Position numbers and translations under genes: made by a program
Assembly (NCBI RefSeq): GCF_047263945.1
Contig: NZ_JBLAVB010000001.1
Span: forward strand, 434,001 to 498,000
Direction of reading: 5' to 3'
Source of the DNA: Rhodospirillum sp047263945
GTDB lineage: Bacteria > Pseudomonadota > Alphaproteobacteria > Rhodospirillales > Rhodospirillaceae
Length of the DNA stretch: 64,000 bases
Shown here: in pieces, positions 42,610 to 50,975 of the stretch
How positions within the stretch are numbered: position 1 is the stretch's first letter
Layout: each line of letters starts with the position of its first letter
Notes under the pieces: model-generated
What the model saw: the letters and a program-made list of their open reading frames with translations, nothing else
Database searches by the model: none
Told to the model about the DNA's origin: nothing

Positions 42610-43722
42610 ATGATCAAGTCCCGCGCCGCCGTCGCCTGGGAAGCCCAAAAGCCCCTGAGCATCGAAGAGGTGGAGGTCGCCGCTCCCAAGGCCGGGGAGG
42701 CTTTGGTGCGTATCGTTGCCACGGGCGTTTGCCACACGGACGCCTACACCCTTTCGGGCAAGGATTCCGAGGGCAAGTTCCCCTGCATCCTGGGGCACGA
42801 GGGCGCGGGTATCGTCGAGGAGGTCGGACCGGGTGTGACCAGTGTCGCCGTGGGCGACCATGTGATCCCCCTTTACACCCCGGAATGTGGCCAGTGTGAG
42901 TACTGCCTGTCGGGCAAGACGAACCTGTGTCAGGCGATCCGGGCCACCCAGGGTCAAGGCCTGATGCCCGATGGCACCAGCCGGTTCTCCCTGGGCGGGA
43001 AGGAGATCTTCCACTACATGGGCACCTCGACCTTCTCCGAATACACCGTGGTGCCGGAGATCGCCCTGGCCAAGATCAACAAGGATGCCCCGCTGGAAAA
43101 GGTCTGCCTGTTGGGCTGCGGTGTCACCACTGGCATGGGTGCGGTGCGGAATACAGCCAAGGTGGAGCCCGGCTCGACCGTGGCCGTCTTCGGCCTGGGC
43201 GGTATCGGTCTGTCAGCGATCATCGGCGCCGTCATGGCCAAGGCCGGACGGATCATCGGCGTGGACATCAACCCGGAGAAATTCGAGATCGCCCGCCAGC
43301 TCGGCTGCACCGACGTGGTGAACCCGAAGGATTATGACCGGCCCATCCAGGAGGTCCTGGTGGACATGACCAACGGTGGCGTGGATTACTCCTTCGAATG
43401 CATCGGCAATGTGAACATCATGCGCTCCGCCCTGGAATGCTGTCACAAGGGCTGGGGCGAGTCGGTGATCATCGGCGTTGCGGGCGCGGGCGAGGAAATC
43501 AGCACCCGTCCCTTCCAGTTGGTCACCGGTCGGGTCTGGCGGGGATCTGCCTTCGGGGGCGTGCGCGGTCGCTCGGAACTGCCCGATTACGTGGAGCGCT
43601 ACCTGAAGGGTGAGTTCGAGCTCGACACCTTTATCACCCATACCATGGGCCTGGACAAAATCAATGAGGCCTTCGACCTGATGCACGACGGGAAAAGCAT
43701 TCGCTCCGTCATCCTGTACTGA
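42610..43722 (+). CDS. frmA: S-(hydroxymethyl)glutathione dehydrogenase / class III alcohol dehydrogenase
   Basis: This 370-residue zinc, NAD-dependent enzyme oxidises S-hydroxymethylglutathione (from formaldehyde and glutathione) to S-formylglutathione, and also reduces S-nitrosoglutathione. VATGVCHTDAYTLSGKD and ILGHEGAGIVEEVG hold catalytic-zinc ligands. CGQCEYCLSGKTNLCQAIR has the four structural-zinc Cys. FGLGGIGLSAIIGA is the NAD-binding glycine motif. RGSAFGGVRGRSELPDYVER is class-III specific. It is followed 30 bases later by its pathway partner. Confidence 0.96.
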   Translation: MIKSRAAVAWEAQKPLSIEEVEVAAPKAGEALVRIVATGVCHTDAYTLSGKDSEGKFPCILGHEGAGIVEEVGPGVTSVAVGDHVIPLYTPECGQCEYCLSGKTNLCQAIRATQGQGLMPDGTSRFSLGGKEIFHYMGTSTFSEYTVVPEIALAKINKDAPLEKVCLLGCGVTTGMGAVRNTAKVEPGSTVAVFGLGGIGLSAIIGAVMAKAGRIIGVDINPEKFEIARQLGCTDVVNPKDYDRPIQEVLVDMTNGGVDYSFECIGNVNIMRSALECCHKGWGESVIIGVAGAGEEISTRPFQLVTGRVWRGSAFGGVRGRSELPDYVERYLKGEFELDTFITHTMGLDKINEAFDLMHDGKSIRSVILY

Positions 43723-43752
43723 GTACTGATCCCTCTTGAAGGAGACGGCCCC

Positions 43753-44592
43753 ATGTTGACCCAGGTTTCCCAAACCCTCGCCTTTGGCGGCACACAAACC
43801 CGCTATAAGCACCAGAGCGCGGTTCTGAACTGCGACATGGTCTTCGCGGTCTTCCTGCCGCCCCAGGCCACGCCGGAAACGCCGGTTCCGGTGCTCTATT
43901 GGCTGTCGGGGCTGACCTGTACGGACGAGAACTTCACCCAGAAGGCGGGCGCCCAGCGCATGGCCGCCGAACTGGGGATCGCCATCGTTGCCCCGGACAC
44001 CAGTCCCCGGGGCGACGACGTCCCCGGGGACCCCGAGGGAGGGTGGGACTTCGGCCATGGGGCCGGATTCTATGTCAATGCCACGCAGGCGCCCTACGAC
44101 CGCCATTACCAGATGCATGATTATGTGGTCCGGGAACTGCCCGCCCTGGTGGAGGCCAGCTTCCCGGTCACCGACCAGCGGAGCATCGCGGGTCATTCCA
44201 TGGGCGGGCATGGCGCCTTGGTCTGCGCCCTGCGCAACCCGGGACGCTACCTGTCCATCTCAGCCTTCGCGCCCATTGCCAATCCCATGGACTGCCCCTG
44301 GGGGCATAAGGCCCTGGGCAACTATCTGGGGGATGACCGGGAGGCCTGGGCCGAATGGGACAGCTGCGCCCTGCTGGCCAAGGCCGAGGAGAAGCTTCCC
44401 TTGCTGGTGGACCAGGGGCAAGCCGATGGCTTCCTGGTGGAGCAACTCAAGCCCTGGGCCCTGGATCAGGCCGCGCGGGAGGCAGGATATCCCCTGACTC
44501 TGCGCCTGCAAGCCGGATACGACCACAGCTACCATTTCATCGCCACCTTCATTGAGGATCACCTCCGCTTCCATGCGGCGGCGTTGGGATAA
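43753..44592 (+). CDS. fghA: S-formylglutathione hydrolase
   Basis: This 279-residue esterase of the alpha/beta-hydrolase fold splits S-formylglutathione into formate and glutathione, completing the FrmA pathway. YWLSGLTCTDENFTQKAGAQ is the family signature. SIAGHSMGGHGALVCAL holds the catalytic Ser near residue 145. LLVDQGQADGFL gives the Asp region, and GYDHSYHFIATFI the catalytic His. GAPYDRHYQM-like sequence (APYDRHYQMHDYV) marks the lid. GAAGGAGA precedes the ATG. Confidence 0.96.
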   Translation: MLTQVSQTLAFGGTQTRYKHQSAVLNCDMVFAVFLPPQATPETPVPVLYWLSGLTCTDENFTQKAGAQRMAAELGIAIVAPDTSPRGDDVPGDPEGGWDFGHGAGFYVNATQAPYDRHYQMHDYVVRELPALVEASFPVTDQRSIAGHSMGGHGALVCALRNPGRYLSISAFAPIANPMDCPWGHKALGNYLGDDREAWAEWDSCALLAKAEEKLPLLVDQGQADGFLVEQLKPWALDQAAREAGYPLTLRLQAGYDHSYHFIATFIEDHLRFHAAALG

Positions 44593-44618
44593 GTTTTACG
44601 GGGGGATAAGTTTTACGG
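44586..44618. repeat. 17-bp tandem duplication at the fghA 3' end
   Basis: GGGATAAGTTTTACGG occurs at 44586-44601 and again at 44603-44618. The first copy includes the fghA stop codon. A CTCCCCTC/GAGGGGGGAG hairpin lies at 44675-44699, shortly before the next gene. Confidence 0.7.
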
Positions 44619-44728
44619 CTCCCGTTTCCTCTCCCTTCACCTTTCCATCCCTATAATTGCCCCTATGATTGGCTCCCCTCCCGAAGCGAGGGGGGGAGTC
44701 AGCCGGGAAGAAGGGATAAAGGTGGGTT

Positions 44729-45682
44729 ATGGATGACTTCGAAACCTATTGCCGAGACTACTTGAACGGATGGGAAGAGCGATCCACCGTCCGCGCCATG
44801 ACCCGCTATCGCCCCAGTCCGGAGGAGGCCCATGTTCTCCTGTTACCCGAGGGGTTTGTTCCCCTGGTCGATGAACCCGAAGTTCGGGCCATGGGACCGG
44901 AGGTCAAAGCCTATCTGGTGACCCAGGCCTGCTATCGGATCATGGACGGGATTGCCCTGATCGAAACGGACATGGTCTGTGAAGGCTGCCGTGATTTGGC
45001 TCATCGGAGCCAAATCGTCGATGTCTCCACCTTGGCCCGGCAAGTGGCCCTGACGATCCATACGGACGAGGGGTACCATTCCTTCGCCGCCCGGGAGTTC
45101 ATGGACGGTTTGACGGAGATCACAGGCATTCGTCCGGACGGCCGTTTGGAGGAGTGTTATTCGCGTCAAGGGTTGGATTTGGCCCTGGAACGCCTGCCTT
45201 CCGAACTGCATGGTGCCTTTCGCATGGTCGCCCTCTCCTTGACCGAAAACCTCGTCACCGAAGAGGTCATCGGACTGGTCAAGGAAACGGAACTCACCAG
45301 CCCATTCCACTTGAACCTGCGGGAACATTTGGTGGACGAGGCCCGTCATCAGGCCTTTTTCCGCCGTCTGTTACGCCGGATTTGGGCCGATTTCGATCCG
45401 GAGGTTCGAGCGTCGTTGGCCCAAGTCCTGCCGCTTTTCCTGGACTACCTGCTCGAACAGCCCATGCGGGCGGATGCGCGGGCGCGATTGGACAGCGTCC
45501 GGCGCCTGGGCCTGGGGGGGGAAGATCTGGAGCGCCTGCGCGTGAAGGAGGAGGCGCGTCTGGTGGCCAAGACCGAAAACCCCACTTGGCTGAACGTGCG
45601 TCGGGCCATGGGCGATGCGGGCCTGTTAAGCGCGCCCGAGATCCAGACTGCCCTTTATGACGGGGGATGGCTCGCCGCGTAA
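44729..45682 (+). CDS. AurF-like diiron oxygenase
   Basis: This 317-residue helical protein has the ligand pattern of the p-aminobenzoate N-oxygenase (AurF) family, ferritin-like diiron enzymes that oxidise amines or carbons. ALIETDMVCEG (near 77) gives the first Glu. TIHTDEGYHSFAARE (near 110) gives ExxH. LTENLVTEEVIG (near 170) gives the third Glu. HLVDEARHQAFFRRL (near 205) gives the last His/Glu/His set. The natural substrate is unknown, and no biosynthetic cluster surrounds it. A PfkB-type kinase follows 98 bases later. Confidence 0.8.
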   Translation: MDDFETYCRDYLNGWEERSTVRAMTRYRPSPEEAHVLLLPEGFVPLVDEPEVRAMGPEVKAYLVTQACYRIMDGIALIETDMVCEGCRDLAHRSQIVDVSTLARQVALTIHTDEGYHSFAAREFMDGLTEITGIRPDGRLEECYSRQGLDLALERLPSELHGAFRMVALSLTENLVTEEVIGLVKETELTSPFHLNLREHLVDEARHQAFFRRLLRRIWADFDPEVRASLAQVLPLFLDYLLEQPMRADARARLDSVRRLGLGGEDLERLRVKEEARLVAKTENPTWLNVRRAMGDAGLLSAPEIQTALYDGGWLAA

Positions 45683-45780
45683 TCCATGACAGATGGACGG
45701 TGCCCTAAGGATTTCACTTGAAAGCCCGGGCAAAGTCCCAATTCTAAGGGGACTCATCTGTTACGGGGAAGGCAGTGACC

Positions 45781-46875
45781 ATGCGGGTACTCACCATCGG
45801 CGGCGCCATGATCGATACGATCGCCATTATTGACAGCGATCGGATCGAACGCATGTCCATGTTCAACGCCGAAAGCTCCTACCTGCTGCTGGAGGAAGGC
45901 GGCAAGACCGAAGCCCAGGAGGTCTCCACCCATACGGGCGGTGGAGCCGTCAACTGTGCCATCTCCATGGCGCGCTTGGGGCTTGACGTGTCCACCCTGG
46001 TCAAACTGGGGCAGGACGAACGGGCCGAGACCGTCATGGCCCGTTTGATGGACGAGGGCGTCTCCACCCGCTGGATCTCCCGGGATGGTCGGGCGCCGAC
46101 GGGGGCCTCGGTGCTGATTTCCTCCCACGACCGCAATGCGGCGATTTTCACCTTTCGGGGCGCCAATTCCTTCATGGAGCCCGTTGACCTGCGCGACGAT
46201 GCCTTCGCCGTCGATGTGGTCTATATCGCCAGTTTGACCAACAAATCCGCCGAATGCTTCCCTCTGATCATCGAAAAGGCCAAGGCTCAGGGCGCCAAGG
46301 TCGCCGCCAACCCGGGGATCCGCCAACTCTCCGCCTATGGACCCGCCTTTCAAGAGTGTCTGAAGGGCATTGATATCCTCTCCATCAACCGCAAGGAAGC
46401 CGGCGCCCTGGTGCCCCATCTGGTCGCCCGGGTGGGCGAGGGCGGCCCCAGCCTTCCCATGGGGCAGGACGAGGATCCCCCCTTGATGGCCGCGCGCGGC
46501 CTGAATGGGGGGGGATTCGACATGAGCCTCTCCCGCTTCTGCCAGGCTGTGACCGCCATGGGGCCAAGCCATGTGGTCTTGACCGACGGGGGGCGGGGCG
46601 CCTTCGTGGCAACGGAAGAGGAAATCCTCCATTGCCCGGCCATGAAAGGGGATGTCGTGGGGACGGCAGGCGCGGGGGATGCCTTCGCCTCGACCTTCAC
46701 CGCCTTCCTGGCCTTGGGCCATGACACCGAACTGGCCTTGCGGGCGGCCACCTACAACGCCGCCTCCGTGGTGGGCCATATCGACACCCAGACGGGCCTG
46801 CACCGGAAAGAGGATATCCTCAACGCCTTGGAAGGAACCAGCGCGGTCCCCCGGGCACGGCGATGGGCGCTTTGA
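45781..46875 (+). CDS. PfkB-family carbohydrate/nucleoside kinase
   Basis: This 364-residue ribokinase-like kinase phosphorylates a sugar or nucleoside with ATP. GGGAVNCAISMARLGLDVST (near 45) is the N-terminal PfkB signature region. VVLTDGGRGAFVATEE follows. GDVVGTAGAGDAFASTFTAF (near 295) is the second signature, with the anion hole and catalytic Asp in GAGDAF. An insert rich in Gly/Met near residues 220-245 is larger than usual. The start is ATG 45781, nine bases behind GGGGAAGG. Substrate cannot be assigned. Confidence 0.88.
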   Translation: MRVLTIGGAMIDTIAIIDSDRIERMSMFNAESSYLLLEEGGKTEAQEVSTHTGGGAVNCAISMARLGLDVSTLVKLGQDERAETVMARLMDEGVSTRWISRDGRAPTGASVLISSHDRNAAIFTFRGANSFMEPVDLRDDAFAVDVVYIASLTNKSAECFPLIIEKAKAQGAKVAANPGIRQLSAYGPAFQECLKGIDILSINRKEAGALVPHLVARVGEGGPSLPMGQDEDPPLMAARGLNGGGFDMSLSRFCQAVTAMGPSHVVLTDGGRGAFVATEEEILHCPAMKGDVVGTAGAGDAFASTFTAFLALGHDTELALRAATYNAASVVGHIDTQTGLHRKEDILNALEGTSAVPRARRWAL

Positions 46876-46894
46876 TCTAGGAGGAGCGCTGGCC

Positions 46895-46960
46895 GTTTGG
46901 GGGCGACTGCCCCCAAGCCCCCGTTCGGGAGGCATGCCTCCCGAACCCTCCTTTTTCTCC
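46895..46960 (+). terminator. paired-hairpin repeat ending in a T-run
   Basis: TTGGGGGCGACTGCCCCCAA, a GCCCCCG linker, then the perfect palindrome TTCGGGAGGCATGCCTCCCGAA, then CCCTCCTTTTTC. The layout is that of the dispersed paired hairpins, but with different stems, and here the second hairpin plus T-run would terminate the kinase transcript. Confidence 0.7.
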
Positions 46961-47034
46961 TTCCCAGTGTTGACGGGGATGGGAGATGACTTCAAAGTGT
47001 TTCATCGGTTTCACACCTGTGGGAGTGTCCCGCG

Positions 47035-47376
47035 ATGGAAGAGCTTTGGACATTCCTTGGCAATGCCCAGAATCAGGCCACTCTGGAATGGGTGGGCGCT
47101 GCGGTGGTCGCCATGGGGGGCGCGGTCTGGACTGCCTTAAAGGTTCTTGGCAATCGGAACGAAGGGGGAGAGGAAGGAGAGCAGGGGACCGGGACTCCGG
47201 TCCCTTTGAGTATTGTCCTGGTCCTGGGAATCCTGGCATTGGGGCTGGTCGGTCTGGGATTGTTCTCGAAGGGCGACACAATAACGGTTACCGATCACGG
47301 GGTCGCCGCACGCCATATCAACGGTAGCACTGTGACCATCCAAGGGACCACGCCCGCCCAAGGGACCACCCAATGA
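47035..47376 (+). CDS. small membrane protein coupled to the exported TPR protein
   Basis: This 113-residue protein has two membrane helices (WVGAAVVAMGGAVWTALKVL, residues 19-38, and LSIVLVLGILALGLVGLGLF, about 58-77) joined by an acidic Gly/Glu loop. After the second helix comes a short hydrophilic tail (ITVTDHGVAARHINGSTVTI). This tail has the Gly-Val-Ala-Ala-x-x-x-I-x-Gly-Ser-T-x-T-I pattern that I associate with small segments preceding TPR and NTPase proteins in bacterial conflict-type operons. GGGAG lies nine bases before the ATG. The TGA overlaps the next ATG (ATGA), so the two genes are translationally coupled. Confidence 0.72.
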   Translation: MEELWTFLGNAQNQATLEWVGAAVVAMGGAVWTALKVLGNRNEGGEEGEQGTGTPVPLSIVLVLGILALGLVGLGLFSKGDTITVTDHGVAARHINGSTVTIQGTTPAQGTTQ

Positions 47377-49097
47377 GGAGCCGTTCGAACTCTCTCCGAC
47401 GGCTCGCGGCATTCGGTCTGGTTTGGCTGGCGGCCGTGCCCCTTGGGGCGGAACCAGCCCGGGCCCTGGGGGACAGCGTCTCTGCAGAGGGCTGCGCCCT
47501 GGCGGTGGGAGGAGACATTTCCGAGAGTGATATCAAGGTCGTCTGCGGCATTCCTGCCGAACGTCTCAAAGAGCTCGTCGCACCATGGTTCCAGGATCTG
47601 AGGGATCTTTCCGACAGCCAGAAGGAGCTTTTGGGTCTTCTGCGCGAAAAACTCCGGATCAACGAGGCGCAAATCCGGTCAGCCCTGGAAGCAGCCGGCG
47701 AAACATCCGTGCCGCCGGAGCGGATCGCCGCCCGTCTGGTGGAAATCGCCCAACGCTACCGGGATCTTCAAGCGCAACTGGCCGCCTCCCCGGGTGACGC
47801 CCCCGAAACGGAAAAGCTGAAGGCAGCCGCCCGGGACGCGGTCGAAGCGGGAGACCTGGATCGGGCCGACCGCCTGCTCGAGGCCCTGGTCGACGTCGAG
47901 GACGCCCTGCTGGACAAGCGGGCTCTGGCTGCCGCTGCGGCGCGGTCCAAAAGGGCGGAGGTCGCCCTCCTGCGTCTGCGCTATCTGGACGCTGCGGATC
48001 TCTATGGGGCCGCTGCCGAGCGAGTCCCACCCGGCCATGACGCGGAGCGGAGAGACTACCTGTGGAAGCGGGCGGATGCGCTCTATCGCCAGGGCAGGGA
48101 ATTTGGAGACAACGAGGCGCTCGCCCAATCCATCCAAGGGTGGCAAAAGCTTTTGCTGGAAACCGACAGAGCCTCGGCACCCGATTCCTGGGCCATGACC
48201 CAGAACAACCTCGGGAATGCGCTCTGGGCCCTCGGCGCGCGGGAAAAGGGGACGGCGCGCCTTGAGGAGGCGATTTTGGCCTACCGGTCCGCCCTTGAGG
48301 AACGGACACGGGACCGCGTGCCCTTGTACTGGGCGACGACTCATAACAACCTTGGGAATGCGCTCCGGGCCCTCGGCGCGTGGGAAAAGGGGACGGCGCG
48401 CCTTGACGAGGCGGTTTTGGCCTACCGATCCTCCCTTGAGGAATACACTCGGGACCGCGTGCCCCTGAACTGGGCGGCGACCCAGAACAACCTCGGGAAT
48501 GCGCTCCAAACCCTCGGGGAGCGGGAAGAGGGGACGGCGCGCCTTGAGGAGGCGGTTTTGGCCTACCGGTCTGCCCTTGAGGAACGGACACGGGACCGCG
48601 TGCCCCTGGGTTGGGCGGCGACCCAGAACAACCTCGGGAATGCGCTCCAAACCCTCGGCGTGCGAGAAAACGGGATGGCGCGCCTTGAGGAGGCGGTTTT
48701 GGCCTACCGGTCCGCCCTTGAGGAATACACTCGGGACCGCGTGCCCCTGTACTGGGCGACGACCCAGAACAACCTCGGGAATGCGCTCCGGACCCTCGGT
48801 GAGCGGGAAAGCGGGACGGCGCGCCTTGAGGAGGCGGTTTTGGCCTACCGGTCTGCCCTTGAGGAACGAACCCGGGACAGCGTGCCCCGGGACTGGGCGC
48901 GGACTCAGAAAAACTTAGGGCTGGCTTTGATGGCCTTGGGAACGCGGACCCAGTCGATCGATCGTCTTCACAATGCGCGGGACGCCTTGGAAAAGGGGCG
49001 GGCGGTCTATCGCGAGGCCTATGGGGAGCGCTATGACGCGTATTTCACCAATAAATTGGCGGAGCTGGACAAAGTGATCGCCGGGCTCTCGGATTAG
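47373..49097 (+). CDS. exported TPR protein with near-identical tandem repeats
   Basis: This 574-residue protein has a signal peptide (LAAFGLVWLAAVPLGAEPARA, residues 11-31), so it is probably periplasmic. The next segment, CALAVGGDISESDIKVVCGI then PAERLKELVAPWF, repeats the Gly/Ser beta-type motif of the upstream protein. A helical region (60-160) follows with a QKELLGLLREKLRINEAQIR segment. After an irregular helical part, residues 277-511 are five 47-residue TPR units (QNNLGNALxxLGxREKGTAR...), nearly identical, plus a diverged sixth. No enzymatic domain is visible. I infer a scaffold or sensor partner of the small membrane protein. Confidence 0.8.
   Translation: MRSRSNSLRRLAAFGLVWLAAVPLGAEPARALGDSVSAEGCALAVGGDISESDIKVVCGIPAERLKELVAPWFQDLRDLSDSQKELLGLLREKLRINEAQIRSALEAAGETSVPPERIAARLVEIAQRYRDLQAQLAASPGDAPETEKLKAAARDAVEAGDLDRADRLLEALVDVEDALLDKRALAAAAARSKRAEVALLRLRYLDAADLYGAAAERVPPGHDAERRDYLWKRADALYRQGREFGDNEALAQSIQGWQKLLLETDRASAPDSWAMTQNNLGNALWALGAREKGTARLEEAILAYRSALEERTRDRVPLYWATTHNNLGNALRALGAWEKGTARLDEAVLAYRSSLEEYTRDRVPLNWAATQNNLGNALQTLGEREEGTARLEEAVLAYRSALEERTRDRVPLGWAATQNNLGNALQTLGVRENGMARLEEAVLAYRSALEEYTRDRVPLYWATTQNNLGNALRTLGERESGTARLEEAVLAYRSALEERTRDSVPRDWARTQKNLGLALMALGTRTQSIDRLHNARDALEKGRAVYREAYGERYDAYFTNKLAELDKVIAGLSD
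48201..48905 (+). repeat. five tandem 141-bp repeats inside the TPR gene
   Basis: Units start at 48201, 48342, 48483, 48624 and 48765, each opening with CAGAACAACCTCGGGAATGC or one to three changes from it. A degenerate sixth begins at 48906. High DNA identity, including at silent sites, points to recent duplication or gene conversion. The period is a multiple of three, so copy number can change without breaking the frame. Confidence 0.92.
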
Positions 49098-49511
49098 CAG
49101 TGACGGCGGGGGGGTGATTCCCTTCAAACCAATGGGATCAAAGGGTCCGTGACCCTTTGCGGGTCTGGGCGGAGCCCAGATCTCCAACCTGTCCGAACCA
49201 TGGCTCCCGCTTTTGGAGCATCGAGCGGAAAACACCTTTTCCGTCGTCCCCGCGCAGGCGGGGATCCAGGGTTAATTTCGGAGGCGTCAGTGAAGTGCGC
49301 TCCTGTTGCGTCAACCGCATAGGTCCGTTGTCCCCACCCTGGATTCCCGCGTGCGCGGGAATGACGAGTAAAAACAAAACGTTACGTCCGCACAACAGTG
49401 TACTCGGGAAACGGGCATCCCTTAGCGCCTGTGCGGGAATGACGACTCAGCTATTGACATAATGAGAGTCATTCCGCTCAAATCACGGACCATCCAGAGC
49501 CCCCTTTCCCC
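49098..49511. repeat. intergenic repeat cluster with GTCATTCCCGCG-type elements
   Basis: No gene is seen in these 414 bases. A paired hairpin (AAAGGGTCCGTGACCCTTT, then CTGGGCGGAGCCCAG) lies at 49140-49180. A CGTCCCCGCGCAGGCGGGGA element with ATCCAGGG lies at about 49243-49272. A 58-base segment at 49333-49390 (GGATTCCCGCGTGCGCGGGA, then ATGACGAGTAAAAACAAAAC) is the inverted counterpart of 60973-61030. A further CGGGAATGACGA piece is at 49433-49445. Confidence 0.8.
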
Positions 49512-50063
49512 TTATTCGTCCTTGTCATGTTGGGCCCGCCAGAGGGAGGGGCGTTCGAAACGTCCCTGCCACAGGCCCAACTTCTTGTCCCGGGCGTGCT
49601 CCACTTCGGCAGCGTAGGGGCCGCCGTCGCCAACGATGGGCAAGGCCCAGCCCAGGTCCACCATGGTCCGGTTCAACTCAAGGCCATTTGCATAGCAGAC
49701 AGCAACCAGATCCCCGTTCATATCGGTCGCGTTGCCTTGGCAGGTGACGGTCTGCTTCTTGGTCAGCTCCAGGAGGACATAGGCCGCCCAGCGTCCACAG
49801 TCCCAGGGTTTCCCCTTCGGGTCCTGGCAGGTTTGTTTGATGGTCGGCGCGTCGATATTGACCAGAACCGTCGGAGTTCCTCCGGAACACAGGCCATAGG
49901 ACCGATGTCCATTGATGGTGAGATGGCCGCCATCGGTTACACAAGCGGGGCCGGACACATCGGCCTTGGCGAGAGGTGCCCCCAACAGAACGGCCCCCAT
50001 CATGGACAAAGCGAAACAAAGGGTGCGGTCTACGCTGCGGTGATGGAAAGGATTGGCGCTCAT
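49512..50063 (-). CDS. secreted SNase-like (thermonuclease family) protein
   Basis: This 183-residue protein has a signal peptide (LCFALSMMGAVLLGAPLAKA), so it is exported. The mature part resembles the staphylococcal nuclease OB-fold. VLVNIDAPTIKQTC matches the strand with the conserved RLxGIDAPE motif. WDCGRWAAYVLLELTKKQTV matches the helix after it. GNATDMNGDLVAVCYANGLE replaces the usual DrYGRxva core, and LNRTMVDLGWAL is the standard late helix. Key catalytic Arg residues seem to be missing, so it may not cut nucleic acid. I choose ATG 50061-50063 because GGGAG sits too close to the ATG six bases upstream. Confidence 0.72.
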   Translation of the reverse strand: MSANPFHHRSVDRTLCFALSMMGAVLLGAPLAKADVSGPACVTDGGHLTINGHRSYGLCSGGTPTVLVNIDAPTIKQTCQDPKGKPWDCGRWAAYVLLELTKKQTVTCQGNATDMNGDLVAVCYANGLELNRTMVDLGWALPIVGDGGPYAAEVEHARDKKLGLWQGRFERPSLWRAQHDKDE

Positions 50064-50156
50064 TGTCATCTTCTCCCTGTTTCGGCTTGATTGGGGAGAG
50101 TATATCATGTCCCTGCCGCCAAATCCCTTGGCGGGCGGGGATAAACGGGAGACTTC

Positions 50157-50975
50157 ATGAACGCCGCGCACTCATCGGACCCCACAAAGGGCGGGCCGTC
50201 CATCCACATGACCTTCGCGGCCCGATTGCGCGCCTATTTCTTCGCGGGCGTCCTGGTTACGGCACCGATTGGCATTACCTTTTTCGTCGCCTGGACCTTT
50301 ATCGAGGTGGTCGACGGCTGGGTGATGAGCCTGCTGCCTGCGGCTTACCGCCTGGATTTGCCCCTTCCCGGGGCGGGCCTCCTCTTGCTGGTGGTGATTC
50401 TGATCGCCATTGGTGCCTTTGCGGCGGGCGTTTTGGGCCGTCTGATGGTGCGCGCCGGGGAGAATCTGTTGCAGCGGGTTCCCGTGGTCCGGAATATCTA
50501 TGGGGCACTCAAGCAGATCATCGAAACCATTCTCGCCCAACAGTCTTCGGCCTTCCGGCAGGTGGTGCTGGTCGAATATCCCCGGCGGAACATGTGGGCC
50601 ATCGCCTTTATTACCGGCGTGACCGAAGGGGAGGTGCAGAACCTGACGGAAAGCGAGACGATCAACGTTTTCCTGCCAACAACACCCAATCCCACCAGCG
50701 GCTTTCTCCTGTTCGTTCCCAAGGAGGATTTGATCGTTATGGATATGACGGTGGAGGAGGGGATCAAGATGGTGATCTCTGGCGGCATTGTCACGCCCCC
50801 GGATCGGCGGGCCGAGGAGGTGCGCAAGATGCCCCTCGTGACCGGTGGCACGGATGTGCCCGAGGTCTCCAAGCGCCGTAAGGTGGCCCCCAAGGCGGAA
50901 AAAGGCAGCGCCCCTATCCGGATCGAAGAGTCCGAACCGCCGCATCCCGCTCGAACAGATAGAGAAGAAGCTTGA
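50157..50975 (+). CDS. DUF502 family membrane protein
   Basis: This 272-residue protein has two membrane helices (YFFAGVLVTAPIGITFFVAW, about 27-46, and LLLLVVILIAIGAFAAGVLG, about 75-94). The DUF502 core follows: GENLLQRVPVVRNIYGALKQ, VVLVEYPRRNMWAIAFITG, and FLPTTPNPTSGFLLFVPKED. The C-terminus is a basic, disordered tail. Function is unknown; relatives are widespread in bacteria and plants. A GGGAGA ribosome site precedes the ATG. The last 62 bases overlap the 3' end of recG on the other strand. Confidence 0.88.
   Translation: MNAAHSSDPTKGGPSIHMTFAARLRAYFFAGVLVTAPIGITFFVAWTFIEVVDGWVMSLLPAAYRLDLPLPGAGLLLLVVILIAIGAFAAGVLGRLMVRAGENLLQRVPVVRNIYGALKQIIETILAQQSSAFRQVVLVEYPRRNMWAIAFITGVTEGEVQNLTESETINVFLPTTPNPTSGFLLFVPKEDLIVMDMTVEEGIKMVISGGIVTPPDRRAEEVRKMPLVTGGTDVPEVSKRRKVAPKAEKGSAPIRIEESEPPHPARTDREEA

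Noticed and set aside
48201..48905. Regular direct repeats that could be taken for a CRISPR or minisatellite
   Set aside because: Units of 141 bp have no unique spacers and encode TPR helices in frame.
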